Shown: positions 27,705-38,000, counted from the first letter of the stretch. The stretch: DNA of 64,000 nucleotides from UBA4416 sp040389965 (GCA_040389965.1 JAZJZF010000014.1:95563-159562); one strand, 5' to 3'. The notes: a model not told the origin generated them from the letters alone. Program-made: numbers and translations.

Positions 27705-28664
27705 GTGGAAAATTTTGAGACCGAAGAGCAACCAAGCCCGCAACACGGCGTTTTGCCAAAACCCGTTTTAATTCAGGATAAACAAAACTGGATTCGTAAA
27801 TCATTGATCAGTCTGGCTATTTATGCCTTTTTATTTTATGCTGTTTTTCAAATGGACTTCATATATATAGCCGCCGTGCTATTGGTTCTTTTAATTCATG
27901 AACTGGGACATTTCTTTGCAATGAAAGCATTTAATTATACAAATGTTAAGCTATTTGTATTACCCTTGCTAGGCGCCTATGTTACAGGTAAAAAATCAAC
28001 TATTTCGCAAAGACAAATGAGTGTGGTTATATTGGCAGGGCCTGTACCTGGTATCATTATCGGCTTTGCATTACTTATGTTTAACCTGTCGCATCCCAGC
28101 GAGCGTATTGAAATGCTTGGAAATATTTTCCTGGTATTGAATGCCTTTAATTTATTACCATTTATTCCTTTGGATGGCGGCCGTTTACTGGAAGCACTCT
28201 TTGTAAATCATAACCATATTTTACGGGTTATATTCACTATTATTTCCATTATCTGCATTTTATTTTTGGCAATTTATTTGAGGAGTATTTTCTTTTTAAT
28301 TATTCCTGTATCTATGATATTTGACCTCATCATGGAAATTAAAAATCATAAAATCAGGCAATACCTTAAGCAGGAGAACATTAATTATATTATTGATTAT
28401 AATGACCTGCCTGATCTGCATTACTGGACCATCAGAGACGGTATTCTTCTTTCTTTTAACAGGCGTTACGCCGGAATTCAGGCAGGAGTGCAACAATACA
28501 GCCCGGTAGAAGGTGGCTTGATACAACACGTTACTTCCGTTTTAAAACCACCGATCATTAAAGATATAAATGCTTTCGGAAAAATACTGGTAATGATTGT
28601 TTATCTGTTATTTTTTCTTGTTTTACCACTCATTGCCTTAGTGGCAAGCCATATAAAACTATAA
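27705..28664 (+). CDS. Site-2 protease family (M50) intramembrane metalloprotease
   Basis: This 319-aa polytopic membrane protease has HELGH (residues 65-69) for zinc and catalysis and LPFIPLDGGRLLE with Asp157 as the third ligand, the two hallmarks of site-2 proteases. About six membrane helices surround them. No PDZ or CBS domain is present, so it is a short form. It starts at a GTG (27705) because no ATG occurs before residue 50, which is already inside the membrane domain. The PAP2 gene follows directly, its open frame overlapping the end of this one, so the two are probably one transcript. The natural substrate is unknown. Confidence 0.87.
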   Translation: MENFETEEQPSPQHGVLPKPVLIQDKQNWIRKSLISLAIYAFLFYAVFQMDFIYIAAVLLVLLIHELGHFFAMKAFNYTNVKLFVLPLLGAYVTGKKSTISQRQMSVVILAGPVPGIIIGFALLMFNLSHPSERIEMLGNIFLVLNAFNLLPFIPLDGGRLLEALFVNHNHILRVIFTIISIICILFLAIYLRSIFFLIIPVSMIFDLIMEIKNHKIRQYLKQENINYIIDYNDLPDLHYWTIRDGILLSFNRRYAGIQAGVQQYSPVEGGLIQHVTSVLKPPIIKDINAFGKILVMIVYLLFFLVLPLIALVASHIKL

Positions 28665-28750
28665 GTCTGAAAACAGTACTCATATTTTTTGCTATATGGA
28701 TCGGTTTACATGCCTACTCTCAGCCTATTGATCTTGAACTGCTTAAGGAC

Positions 28751-29281
28751 ATGAATCATACAGATCATACAAGCTGGGACAAAACCATGGAATATACCTC
28801 AGCATCTGTATATCCCGCAATGATTATTGCACCGGGAGCATTATTAATAACAGGAGCAGTTAATAAAGATAAAACACTGATACGAAGCGGCATCAAAACC
28901 TGTATTGCTTTTGGAGTAAATGTTGCCGTAACCACAGGCTTAAAATATGCCGTTTCAAGACAAAGGCCTTATACTGCTTACCCTAATGATATTATTAAAA
29001 GAACCTCAACAGGCCCCTATTCTTTTCCATCGGGCCATACGTCTATAGCCTTTTCAATGGCCACATCCATGACTCTAGCTACAAAAAAATGGTATGTAGC
29101 CGTGCCCTGTTATGCTTATGCAGGAACGGTCGGCTATTCGCGTATGCGTTTAGGAGTTCATTACCCAAGCGATGTTTTGGCCGGAGCACTTATTGGCGTT
29201 GGATCTTCGTTGCTTGTATGGAAAATTGACAAATGGATCAATAAACGAAAACCTGCTCCTGTACCCGTATCAATGGATTAG
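28751..29281 (+). CDS. PAP2-family phosphatase (probably exported)
   Basis: This acid phosphatase/lipid phosphatase of the PAP2 family has its three signatures: KYAVSRQRP, PSGHTSIAF and SRMRLGVHYPSD. It probably dephosphorylates a lipid or a phosphomonoester at the periplasmic face. The ATG at 28751 gives 176 aa. The frame is open upstream and encodes KTVLIFFAIWIGLHAYS and then QPIDLELL, a convincing signal peptide, with CTG at 28667 as the only plausible first codon, 3 bases after the stop of the protease gene. The true protein is therefore probably 204 aa and exported. Confidence 0.87.
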   Translation: MNHTDHTSWDKTMEYTSASVYPAMIIAPGALLITGAVNKDKTLIRSGIKTCIAFGVNVAVTTGLKYAVSRQRPYTAYPNDIIKRTSTGPYSFPSGHTSIAFSMATSMTLATKKWYVAVPCYAYAGTVGYSRMRLGVHYPSDVLAGALIGVGSSLLVWKIDKWINKRKPAPVPVSMD

Positions 29282-29443
29282 TGTTTGTTAATTTATGTTT
29301 ATTAAAATAGTTTTGCATTTCTAAAAGCCGTATTTTTACCTTATCAGTAATTTCTATGAAATAGCCATGTTACTGGCAAGCAAGTACAAATGAAGATAAC
29401 ATGGCTATACCATATGGCAACTAAAAAACGACAATATCTCTAT

Positions 29444-30082
29444 ATGAAACACATCTTATATATTTTTCTTTTATTTTTTTCAGCGTCATTATTTTCTCAA
29501 ATTAAAACCGATAAAGATGGTAATCCTGAAAAATACATCCAGATTTCGGGAGTTGTATTAGACGACAGTTTGCAACCATTACCTTTTGTATCTATTATGC
29601 TTAAAGGTACCAGGCATGGTACGGTAAGTGATTTCTATGGCTTTTTTACAGTTGTAGCAAAACCGGGAGATGAGATCCAGTTTTTTTCGGTAAACCATAA
29701 AAGTAAAATATATGACCTGTCAGATACATTAACAGGGAAACACTATTCTATTATTCAGATCCTTACTAAGGATACCTTTCAACTGGCAACTGTAAACGTT
29801 TATCCATGGCCAAGTAAAGAGCAGTTTAAACGCGCTATTTTAAATCTTGACCTCAGCGATAGCGATATTGAACGTGCTTACAAGAATATGGATAATGAAG
29901 ATATCAGAGAATCCATAAAAGGTGGTTCAATGGATGCAGCGGCAAACTACAAAGTAAGAATGCAACAGCAATACACAAGGCTTTACCAGGCAGGTCAGTA
30001 CCCGAGTGTAAGCTTACTGAACCCTGTAGCCTGGGCACAATTTATTGATGCCTGGCGAAAAGGCAAGCTCAAGATCAAGTAA
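29444..30082 (+). CDS. Exported protein with carboxypeptidase-regulatory-like domain
   Basis: This protein of about 212 aa has a signal peptide (MKHILYIFLLFFSASLFS) and then a carboxypeptidase-regulatory-like beta-sandwich at about residues 30-105 (ISGVVLDDSLQPLPFVSIML and GTVSDFYGFFTVVAKPG), a domain common in outer-membrane proteins of this phylum. The C-terminal half is helical and charged, with no known domain. I chose the ATG at 29444 because the upstream in-frame ATGs (29390 and 29414) would put 18 polar residues before the signal peptide. It precedes the TonB receptor gene by about 138 bases on the same strand, so it may be a periplasmic or outer-membrane partner; this is inference. 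Confidence 0.75.
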   Translation: MKHILYIFLLFFSASLFSQIKTDKDGNPEKYIQISGVVLDDSLQPLPFVSIMLKGTRHGTVSDFYGFFTVVAKPGDEIQFFSVNHKSKIYDLSDTLTGKHYSIIQILTKDTFQLATVNVYPWPSKEQFKRAILNLDLSDSDIERAYKNMDNEDIRESIKGGSMDAAANYKVRMQQQYTRLYQAGQYPSVSLLNPVAWAQFIDAWRKGKLKIK

Positions 30083-30220
30083 GATTTTTTCGGTTCCGGT
30101 AATATACAGAGCATAATGCAAACGCTGAAAGGCTTTGCCACTCTTTTAAAGTAGTTTATTGTAAGATTATCCGGTCAAATTTCATTTCTTTTTACAATAT
30201 TTGCAACTTAATGCCGTTAA

Positions 30221-32725
30221 TTGCAAGTGTTACAAAAAACAGGTTATACATTATTCTTTTTACTGATCGCCTATAGCGCGTTTTGCCAAACGGCAATCGT
30301 ATCGGGCACTGTAAAAGATACCGATGGTGTTGCTATTCCTTTTGTACAGATTGCCGTACTGGAAGACGGTGCGAAAAATACGACTACGGATGCTAACGGG
30401 CATTATAGCCTTGAAGTGCCTGCCGGTAAAGACATTACTATTTCGGCTTATAACATCAGTTATACCCAATATAACCGGAAAGTTAATCTTAAAGAGGGCG
30501 AAAAATATCTATTTAGTCCCCAGTTACATGTTAAAAATACCATCACACAGGTTGATGTCACTTACGAATCTAAAAGGAATGTGGAAATCACTCCCATCGA
30601 TCCTAAGAACATCTTTTTTATTCCAAGCCCTAGTGGTAACCTCGAAGATATTATTAAAACACAAATTGGTGTAAGCAGTAACAATGAGCTCAGCAGCGGT
30701 TACTCGGTACGTGGCGGTAATTTTGACGAAAACCTTGTCTATGTAAATGATATAGAGGTATACCGTCCTTTCCTGGCAAGAAGCGGACAACAGGAAGGTT
30801 TAAGCTTTGCCAATCCGGATATGGTAAGCAATATTAATTTTTCGGCAGGTGGTTTCGAAGCAAAGTATGGCGATAAAATGTCGTCGGTACTTGATATTAC
30901 TTATAAAAAGCCTTTAAAATTTGGAGGTACAGCAAGCGGTAGTTTACTGGGCGGTAATGTTCATTTGCAGGGCGTATCCAAAAACAGGGTATTTGCCTGG
31001 AGTGTAGGATCACGTTATAAATCCAACTCCTATATTTTAAAAGGCATGGATACAAAAGGCGAATACCGCCCGAGGTTTTATGATGTTCAGACTTTTTTAA
31101 CGTTTACATTAAACGAAAAATGGAGTATTGAGTTTTTAGGAAACGTTGCTAATAACCAATACTTAGTAATACCGGCAAATCGCGAAACTACTTTTGGTAC
31201 GATTAAAGATGCCTTGAAATTTACGGTGTATTTTGATGGCAGAGAGGTAACACAATACAACACTATGATGGGTGGACTTTCTACTACGTTTAAGCCTAAT
31301 AAACGTACTAAACTAAAACTCATTACATCGGCATTTAATACAAAGGAAGAAGAAAATTTTACAGTACAGGGTCAATACTATATAGATCAACTGGAAGCGG
31401 ATTTTAGTAAAGATAATTTTGGGCAGGTTGCCTTTAACCGTGGTGTAGGCACCTATATTAATAACGGAAGAAATGCTATTGAAGCTACTGTTATGAATAT
31501 GGAACATAAGGGAACCCACGAGATCAATAGAAATAGTGAGTTGTTATGGGGTCTTCGGTTTCAGCACGAGATCATTCATGATAAGCTGAGCGAATGGAAA
31601 ATGGTAGATTCCACCGGTTATATAAAACCTTATAACTCTAACGAAATAAACCTGCAGGAGGTTATAAAATCAACAAATAATCTGGAAAGTAACCGCGTGC
31701 AGGGTTATGTACAATACGCTTATCATAAACAATTAAAGAATTTATCTACCTTTGTTTTTACCGGAGGAGTAAGAGCCAATTACTGGAGTTATAACTCACA
31801 AACCGTTATATCGCCCAGGTTAACTCTTTCTTTTAAACCGCACTGGAAACGCGACATTTTATTCAAAGCCTCTTATGGTTACTACTATCAACCGCCTTTT
31901 TATAGGGAAATGCGTGGCTTCGACGGGCAATTAAATCCAAACATCAGAGCCCAGCAATCTATCCACTATTTGTTATCGGCTGATTATAATTTCAGAATGT
32001 GGCAACGTCCGTTTAAATTGATACTGGCAGGGTATTATAAGGATATGAAAGACCTTATTCCTTACGAAATTGATAATACACGTATCCGGTATTTCGCTAA
32101 AAACAATTCGGTTGGTTATACTACCGGTATTGATCTCCGTATTAACGGCGAATTTATTAAAGGCATTGAATCATGGGCTACCATTGGCGTATTAAGATCG
32201 TACGAAAACATTTCAAACGACAGACAGGTAACTTATTTTAATGCTGCCGGTGATACCATTAGGCCAGGATATACGTTTGATAGTAAAGCCGTTGACAGCA
32301 CAGTAAAATCTCCCGGCTATATTCCACGCCCCACAGATCAGTTAATTACTTTCGGGATGTTTTTCCAGGATTATATTCCTAAACTGCCTTCCTGCAAAAT
32401 GTACCTGAATATGCAATTTGGTTCGGGACTTCCATTTGGCCCGCCTAATCATATCCGATGGCAACAGGTGGCCCGAATGCCTCCTTACAGAAGGGTTGAT
32501 ATTGGTTTTGCTTATCAAATCATTAAAGAAGAAAAGCCTTTACCTAAATCGCATCCTTTTCATTTTATGAAATCGGCATTTATAAGTATTGAAGTATTTA
32601 ATTTATTACAAATAAACAATACCGTGTCTTATACCTGGGTCACAGATGTTACAGGACGTCAATACGCTATTCCTAATTATCTTACCCGCAGGCAGCTTAA
32701 TGTCAAGCTTCAGGTGAAATTTTAA
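30221..32725 (+). CDS. TonB-dependent outer-membrane receptor with carboxypeptidase-regulatory-like domain
   Basis: This 834-aa outer-membrane receptor has a signal peptide ending near residue 24 (LIAYSAFC), a carboxypeptidase-regulatory-like domain (about 25-105), a plug domain (about 130-240, with SGYSVRGGNFDENLVYVNDI) and a 22-strand barrel predicted by alternating patterns to the C-terminal LNVKLQVKF. It should import a nutrient using TonB energy; no SusD partner is near, so the ligand is unknown. No in-frame ATG opens the gene: the start is TTG at 30221 or GTG at 30227. A nearby ATG at 30211 is out of frame. Confidence 0.92.
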   Translation: MQVLQKTGYTLFFLLIAYSAFCQTAIVSGTVKDTDGVAIPFVQIAVLEDGAKNTTTDANGHYSLEVPAGKDITISAYNISYTQYNRKVNLKEGEKYLFSPQLHVKNTITQVDVTYESKRNVEITPIDPKNIFFIPSPSGNLEDIIKTQIGVSSNNELSSGYSVRGGNFDENLVYVNDIEVYRPFLARSGQQEGLSFANPDMVSNINFSAGGFEAKYGDKMSSVLDITYKKPLKFGGTASGSLLGGNVHLQGVSKNRVFAWSVGSRYKSNSYILKGMDTKGEYRPRFYDVQTFLTFTLNEKWSIEFLGNVANNQYLVIPANRETTFGTIKDALKFTVYFDGREVTQYNTMMGGLSTTFKPNKRTKLKLITSAFNTKEEENFTVQGQYYIDQLEADFSKDNFGQVAFNRGVGTYINNGRNAIEATVMNMEHKGTHEINRNSELLWGLRFQHEIIHDKLSEWKMVDSTGYIKPYNSNEINLQEVIKSTNNLESNRVQGYVQYAYHKQLKNLSTFVFTGGVRANYWSYNSQTVISPRLTLSFKPHWKRDILFKASYGYYYQPPFYREMRGFDGQLNPNIRAQQSIHYLLSADYNFRMWQRPFKLILAGYYKDMKDLIPYEIDNTRIRYFAKNNSVGYTTGIDLRINGEFIKGIESWATIGVLRSYENISNDRQVTYFNAAGDTIRPGYTFDSKAVDSTVKSPGYIPRPTDQLITFGMFFQDYIPKLPSCKMYLNMQFGSGLPFGPPNHIRWQQVARMPPYRRVDIGFAYQIIKEEKPLPKSHPFHFMKSAFISIEVFNLLQINNTVSYTWVTDVTGRQYAIPNYLTRRQLNVKLQVKF

Positions 32726-32868
32726 TCATACCGTTTCTTTTACTACAGTTATCTAACAGTAAAAAATATTATTTCAATAATAAGATGAGCTTTCGGTTAT
32801 GATGATGTGTTCAGTCATCATGAAAAAGCAAGCGCTCAATAAAAGAAGCCTGTAATATTAAAACGCTG

Positions 32869-33888
32869 CTATATTTTGTGCTTTAAAACATCCAACAGCT
32901 TATTGAGCATGTCGTCTGTAAAATCGAGGTGCGTCACAAGACGAACTATTTGCTTACCAAACTGAGACACTTTAATTCCATGCGGCTTTAACTTTTCTTC
33001 AAATGAAGATGCCGTATGCGCGTCTGTTAAATGAAAAATAATTATATTGGTATCTACCGGCATGACCTCTTTTACATAAGGCATGGTTTTTAATACGGCT
33101 CCTATTTCACGGGCACGTTTATGATCTTCTTTTAAACGATCGATATGATGATCTAAGGCATAGATCCCTGCTGCTGCCAAAAAGCCTGCCTGGCGCATAC
33201 CTCCGCCCATTACTTTTCTTACCCTTCGTGCTCTTTTAATAAAATCACTATCGCCCAGTAGTAATGAACCAACCGGTGCACCCAGGCCCTTGCTTAAACA
33301 GATGGATATAGAATTGAATGATTGCCCCAGGTCTGAAGCGGAATACTTATTTTCGACAAGGGCGTTAAACACGCGTGCTCCATCTAAATGCAAGGCTAAT
33401 TTTTTTTGATTGCACACTGTTTTTATCTGCTTTACACTTTCCAAATCATAAAAGCTCCCGCCCGCCCTGTTAACGGTATTTTCGAGACATACTAATGATG
33501 TATGAGCCAACCAATCGTAATCGGCATTGATACATTCTTCAAGCTGAGATGCTTTTAATCTTCCGCGATCGCCTTCAATAAGCTTTGCCTGTACTCCCGA
33601 ATTAAAAGAAATGCCACCGCCTTCGTAATGGTAAATATGCGAATTGCTTTCGCAGATCAACTCATCGCCCGGTTGTGTATGGCATTTAATAGCTATCTGG
33701 TTAGTCATTGTTCCACTCGGGCAAAACATAGCGGCTTCTTTGCTAAAAAGTTTAGCGGCTTTTTTTTCCAGTTCTGAAACCGTAGGATCCTCGCCATATA
33801 CATCGTCGCCAACCTCTGCAGTCATCATGGCTTCAAACATTTTGGGAGTTGGTTTTGTAACGGTATCGCTTCTTAAATCTATGATCAT
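32869..33888 (-). CDS. ltaE: Low-specificity L-threonine aldolase
   Basis: This 339-aa cytosolic PLP enzyme cleaves L-threonine or allo-threonine to glycine and acetaldehyde. The opening MIIDLRSDTVTKPTPKM, the GDDVYGEDPTV segment and the PLP lysine Lys200 in CLSKGLGAPVGS are strong family signatures. HLDGARVFNA holds the aspartate that pairs with the PLP nitrogen. The length is normal. It stands alone between the TonB receptor and the third M43 protease, convergent with the receptor and divergent from the protease. Confidence 0.92.
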   Translation of the reverse strand: MIIDLRSDTVTKPTPKMFEAMMTAEVGDDVYGEDPTVSELEKKAAKLFSKEAAMFCPSGTMTNQIAIKCHTQPGDELICESNSHIYHYEGGGISFNSGVQAKLIEGDRGRLKASQLEECINADYDWLAHTSLVCLENTVNRAGGSFYDLESVKQIKTVCNQKKLALHLDGARVFNALVENKYSASDLGQSFNSISICLSKGLGAPVGSLLLGDSDFIKRARRVRKVMGGGMRQAGFLAAAGIYALDHHIDRLKEDHKRAREIGAVLKTMPYVKEVMPVDTNIIIFHLTDAHTASSFEEKLKPHGIKVSQFGKQIVRLVTHLDFTDDMLNKLLDVLKHKI

Positions 33889-34104
33889 ACTATGGGATTT
33901 ATACTGTAAACATAAGAGAATATTTTTATTTTAATTACTTGGTGTGAAAGAATATTGCATTTGTCGCTTCTAAGCTCCGGTTGAACCGGCCATAACAAAT
34001 TGCAGTGTTATTATACCTCTATTTTAATTGCAAAATTAACTCCATAAATTATGGTTTTAACATCTATAATACCTACTTTAGAAAAGTAAAAACGAATTTA
34101 AAAA

Positions 34105-36186
34105 ATGAATAAACTTATTTTAACTGCCTGTATAGCATTATCTCTATCAAACAGTTCTTTTGCACAACAAACAACCATGCGCGAAAACTGGTGTGGTTCA
34201 CTGGAAGCCATGGAAGCAAATTTCCTGAAACATCCTGAGCTTAAACAAAAATTTGAGGCTTACCAGGCCGATGCGAACCTGCAACAAAACCAATTGCAAA
34301 ACAGAACGGCAGTGGCCAACTATACTATTCCTGTTGTTTTCCATGTATTACACCAATATGGCAGTGAAAATATCAGCGATGCTCAAATTAATGACCAAAT
34401 AGCGATATTTAACCGCGATTATAATTTACAAAATGCAGATACTTCTGTTGTAATTCCATCATTTAAAAACCTCATAGGAAATATTCATTTTACGTTTGCA
34501 TTAGCAAAAAAAGACCCTGCAGGTAATTGTACGAGTGGTATTGACCGTTTTTATGATGTGAATACGGCTTCATGGGCAGGCAACTTATCGGATTATGCAT
34601 ATACATGGGATCCTACTAAATACATGAATATTTATGTTGTTAAATCTATTGCTAGTGGTGCAGCGGGCTACGCCTACTATCCCGGAAGTTTAAATTATGG
34701 AAGTGATATGGATGGCATTGTTATTTTATCTACTTATGTTGGTAGTATCGGTACATCTGCGGTATCACATTCAAGGGCATTAACACATGAAGCGGGACAC
34801 TGGTTTAATTTACAACACACATGGGGTAATACCAATAACCCCGGTGTTGCCTGTGGCGACGATCAGGTAACAGATACTCCACTTACGGAAGGATTTACTT
34901 CCTGCCCGACACAAGCTAACTCTGCTATTTGTAATGCCGGCGTGTATGAAAATTATCAGAATTACATGGATTATTCTTATTGCTCGGTTATGTTTACTCC
35001 CGGGCAGGCTACACGTATGACCACTGCTATTAATAATGGTGTTGTTGGAAGAAATAATTTATGGTCTACTACTAACTTAGCGGCTACCGGAATTTCGCCT
35101 TTGGCCAGTTGTGCACCTGCTGCTAATTTTGCAGCCAACAAACAATTGGTGTGCGTTAACCAACCTATAAGCTTTACCGATTTAAGTAACATTGCCACAC
35201 CAACATCATGGAGCTGGGTACTAACAGGTGGTACGCCTTCTGTATCAAGTGTTCAAAACCCAACCGTGACTTACAGTGCACCAGGTACATATCCGGTTAA
35301 ACTGACTTCCTCAAACGCAAATGGTTCATCTGCACCGGAAACCAAAACAAATTATATTACAGTTATTAATACTCCGGTTACTACAAGTTTGCAGGAAGGC
35401 TTTGAAACAGCTGCTATTCCTAATAATATCTGGTCAGTCAAAAACCTATCGTCTTTACCTACAAACTGGCAACAGACATCAACTGCAGCTGCTACGGGTA
35501 GTAAATCGGTGAAGGTTGACCAATCTATTGAGCCGGGTACTATTGTAGAGTTGTATACGCCAAGTTATAATTTTGCTTCCATGCCGGGTGTTGCTTTAAC
35601 TTTAAAATGGGCCGGTTCCGAAAGAGATGCCACTTCTACTACTTATGATATATTTAGTGTGCAGTTTTCTACCAATTGCGGTACAACCTGGTCGTCGCGT
35701 TTAACCAAAAACATTAAAGCCGGAACTGTAGGAATGAGCCCGGCAGTAGGAAGTGGTTTTGTTCCGGCTTCCAGTGATTTTTATCAGGAAACAGTAAATC
35801 TTGCCGGACTTACCAGTGAACCAAATGTGATTATAAAATTTAAATTTACTGCCGAAAACGGAAGTTCAAATAACTTTTATGTAGATGATATTAACCTTAC
35901 GAGCTTAACAGGAATACAGGAACAACAACTGTTTTCGAACATACAATTATTTCCAAATCCCGCCACTGATAAGATCTCCATTGAGTTTGATTTAACAGAT
36001 AATAAGCTTGTAGAAATTGAATTAAAAGATGTATTGGGAAGAACAATCAATGCGGGTATTAAAGAGAATTTACCAGCAGGACATCATGTTATAGCACTTC
36101 CGTTGACCAATGTAAGTAATGGTATTTACTTTGTATCGGTAAAAAATAATTTGCAAACGGTTACTAAAAAAATAGTTATAGAATAA
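34105..36186 (+). CDS. Secreted M43-family zinc metalloprotease with PKD domain and T9SS type A C-terminus (copy 3)
   Basis: This 693-aa paralogue of the two tandem proteases has a signal peptide ending at SNSSFA, the catalytic motif HEAGHWFNLQH at residues 228-238 and the Met-turn region QNYMDYSYCSVMFTPGQ. The glycine of HExxHxxGxxH is asparagine here, a variant I recall in Bacteroidota M43 proteins. A PKD domain (TSWSWVLTGGTPSVSS), a beta domain and a type A sorting domain (LFPNPATDKISIEF, then NGIYFVSVKN and KKIVIE) follow. It lacks most of the extra loops of copies 1 and 2 and is more diverged. A bidirectional terminator follows. Confidence 0.92.
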   Translation: MNKLILTACIALSLSNSSFAQQTTMRENWCGSLEAMEANFLKHPELKQKFEAYQADANLQQNQLQNRTAVANYTIPVVFHVLHQYGSENISDAQINDQIAIFNRDYNLQNADTSVVIPSFKNLIGNIHFTFALAKKDPAGNCTSGIDRFYDVNTASWAGNLSDYAYTWDPTKYMNIYVVKSIASGAAGYAYYPGSLNYGSDMDGIVILSTYVGSIGTSAVSHSRALTHEAGHWFNLQHTWGNTNNPGVACGDDQVTDTPLTEGFTSCPTQANSAICNAGVYENYQNYMDYSYCSVMFTPGQATRMTTAINNGVVGRNNLWSTTNLAATGISPLASCAPAANFAANKQLVCVNQPISFTDLSNIATPTSWSWVLTGGTPSVSSVQNPTVTYSAPGTYPVKLTSSNANGSSAPETKTNYITVINTPVTTSLQEGFETAAIPNNIWSVKNLSSLPTNWQQTSTAAATGSKSVKVDQSIEPGTIVELYTPSYNFASMPGVALTLKWAGSERDATSTTYDIFSVQFSTNCGTTWSSRLTKNIKAGTVGMSPAVGSGFVPASSDFYQETVNLAGLTSEPNVIIKFKFTAENGSSNNFYVDDINLTSLTGIQEQQLFSNIQLFPNPATDKISIEFDLTDNKLVEIELKDVLGRTINAGIKENLPAGHHVIALPLTNVSNGIYFVSVKNNLQTVTKKIVIE

Positions 36187-36208
36187 TAGCAAGCTAATTT
36201 TAAAACAA

Positions 36209-36238
36209 AGCCTCCGATAAAAAATCGGAGGCTTTTTT
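36209..36238. terminator. Bidirectional intrinsic terminator between convergent genes
   Basis: A perfect 10-bp stem (36209-36218 with 36224-36233) has a 5-base loop and six T on the plus strand (36233-36238). The minus strand is followed by a T-rich tract too. It serves the M43 gene (plus) and the ArnT-like gene (minus). Confidence 0.9.
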
Positions 36239-36254
36239 ATTGCACAACTCTTTA

Positions 36255-38000
36255 TTATTTACTTTTGTCGGGCATTCTTATATAGAATACGAATCCATTT
36301 TGACGGTAAAGTTCTTTTAATGCAGGTCTCCGCTCATGGATCTCCTCTGTGTTTGTAATCTTAGCTACAAAAAAACCGGGAGCTTTTATTTTGCCTACTT
36401 CTAACCAATTGGTGTGAATAAGACCCGTATACATTACCGGGTTCTTAGTCTCCCCTTCTGCTCTTAAATCGATCAGGCGTTGTTTTGCATAAGCTTTAAA
36501 CGCAGGATCATTCATAATTTCGGGAGTGATTTGTCCGTAAAACAACGTAGCATAACTTTTAAAACTGATGGTTTCCACATCGTAATGGTTTCGTGCGCAC
36601 ATTTTATAAAATTCGATAGCAGCGTGCTGAGAGTATTGTTCAACTTTTGGAGCAATAACCATAATAAGGCTATACACCGTCATTAACGAACCAAGGAACA
36701 GCACATAAATAAATTTGAAACTTTTCTTTTTTATTTTAAGAATACTTATAAGTGCCAAGGCTAAAAACACTGTACCAATCAACCATTCAAAGCCATTCCA
36801 GTATACATCTGCTTTTAAATTTTCGACAGCAAACCGGTCATCAATTAAATTGCTGCCTAGCAACCATGGTTTTAAATAAGGAATACAGCCCAGCAATATA
36901 AAAGCAAGTCCCATTAAACTAACAAGAACAATAAAGGAAATGTGTAACCATTTTCTCCAGGCAAATTCTCCTGTCATTAATTTTTGAACGGCATAGGTTG
37001 CCAGGTAAGTTAAAGGAAAATAACAGAGTGAAGAGTAATGTACTATTTTGGTTTTTACTATAGAGAAAAGGATCAATACGATCCAAAACAAAATGATCAT
37101 CCAGCGTTTTGTATGTTTTTGATAAGGAGTATCGTATCCTGATTTTTTGTGGGCAAGGATCAAAAATAAAGAAGATGGAAAACACCCAATGAGCAATACG
37201 ATAAAATGGTAAATAAAAGGCCCTCCATGGTCGCTGTCTTCTGTTTGAAAAAGACGCACCTGATAATCCACAAATTCTTTAATAATATAACCGTTCCCTT
37301 TAAGAAGTTCTATCCCAAACCAGCTAAAACCGGTAATTAAAAAGGCGGCAAAAAACACCAAAACAAATTTTAGTTCGGATATTTTTTTAAACCTGGCCAA
37401 TACAAAAAATACGGTTACGGTTAATCCCACCAGTACAAGGGCTGCAGGGCCTTTGGTTAAAAGTGCCAGGCCTAAAAAGAATCCTGAAAATATAGCCGTT
37501 TTATACCCGTATTTACCAACCGGATTATTAGTGTGACGAATAAGGTAAAAGATAGAAACGTAAATAAATAAATTAAACCATGGGTCGATGATCCCACTTT
37601 TAAAAAACAAGTGAGGCAATAAGGTAGACGCATATACAAAGCTCCATGTCAAACCAAACTTACGGTCGTTTAAACTTTTTCCTGTTTTATATAATACCAA
37701 TAAGGTAATAATGCCACAAATGGCGTTTGGTAAACGCGCGGCAAATTCATTTATACCAAATGTATTCATGCATATAGCCTGCAGCCATATAAACAAAGGT
37801 GGTTTTTCCCAAAAAGGCTGAAAATATAACTGCACATTTGAATAGTTGTTCGAAACAATCATTTCCCGGGCACATTCGGCAAAGTTTATCTCATCCCAAT
37901 CAAACAGTGGCATATTACCAATAAATGGAATAAACAACAGGGAAGCAACAAGCGTAATAAAGGCATACGCTTTAATATCATTATTTAGGAGTTTAAACAC
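36255..38000 (-). CDS. ArnT/PMT-like membrane glycosyltransferase (GT39/GT83 type)
   Basis: This 581-aa inner-membrane glycosyltransferase transfers a sugar from a polyprenyl-phosphate donor. The acidic motif GNMPLFDWDEINFAECARE in the first periplasmic loop holds the catalytic DxE-type residues, followed by YFQPFWEKPPLFIWLQA, typical of ArnT-like enzymes. About 10-12 helices follow. The start overlaps the PAP2 gene by 8 bases, and that gene is preceded by an unknown secreted protein, so the three form an operon. With the phosphatase upstream, modification of lipid A or another polyprenyl-linked envelope glycan is a reasonable guess. Confidence 0.87.
   Translation of the reverse strand: MFKLLNNDIKAYAFITLVASLLFIPFIGNMPLFDWDEINFAECAREMIVSNNYSNVQLYFQPFWEKPPLFIWLQAICMNTFGINEFAARLPNAICGIITLLVLYKTGKSLNDRKFGLTWSFVYASTLLPHLFFKSGIIDPWFNLFIYVSIFYLIRHTNNPVGKYGYKTAIFSGFFLGLALLTKGPAALVLVGLTVTVFFVLARFKKISELKFVLVFFAAFLITGFSWFGIELLKGNGYIIKEFVDYQVRLFQTEDSDHGGPFIYHFIVLLIGCFPSSLFLILAHKKSGYDTPYQKHTKRWMIILFWIVLILFSIVKTKIVHYSSLCYFPLTYLATYAVQKLMTGEFAWRKWLHISFIVLVSLMGLAFILLGCIPYLKPWLLGSNLIDDRFAVENLKADVYWNGFEWLIGTVFLALALISILKIKKKSFKFIYVLFLGSLMTVYSLIMVIAPKVEQYSQHAAIEFYKMCARNHYDVETISFKSYATLFYGQITPEIMNDPAFKAYAKQRLIDLRAEGETKNPVMYTGLIHTNWLEVGKIKAPGFFVAKITNTEEIHERRPALKELYRQNGFVFYIRMPDKSK

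Noticed and set aside
32799..32821. A 7-bp hairpin after the TonB receptor gene as a terminator
   Set aside because: The stem ATGATGA/TCATCAT is short, has a 9-base loop and is followed by A residues, not T, on the plus strand.
34105..36186. Loss of activity in the third M43 protease because HExxHxxGxxH has Asn for Gly
   Set aside because: The zinc ligands and the glutamate are all kept, and Asn at this place is a variant I recall in other Bacteroidota M43 proteins, so inactivation is not supported.
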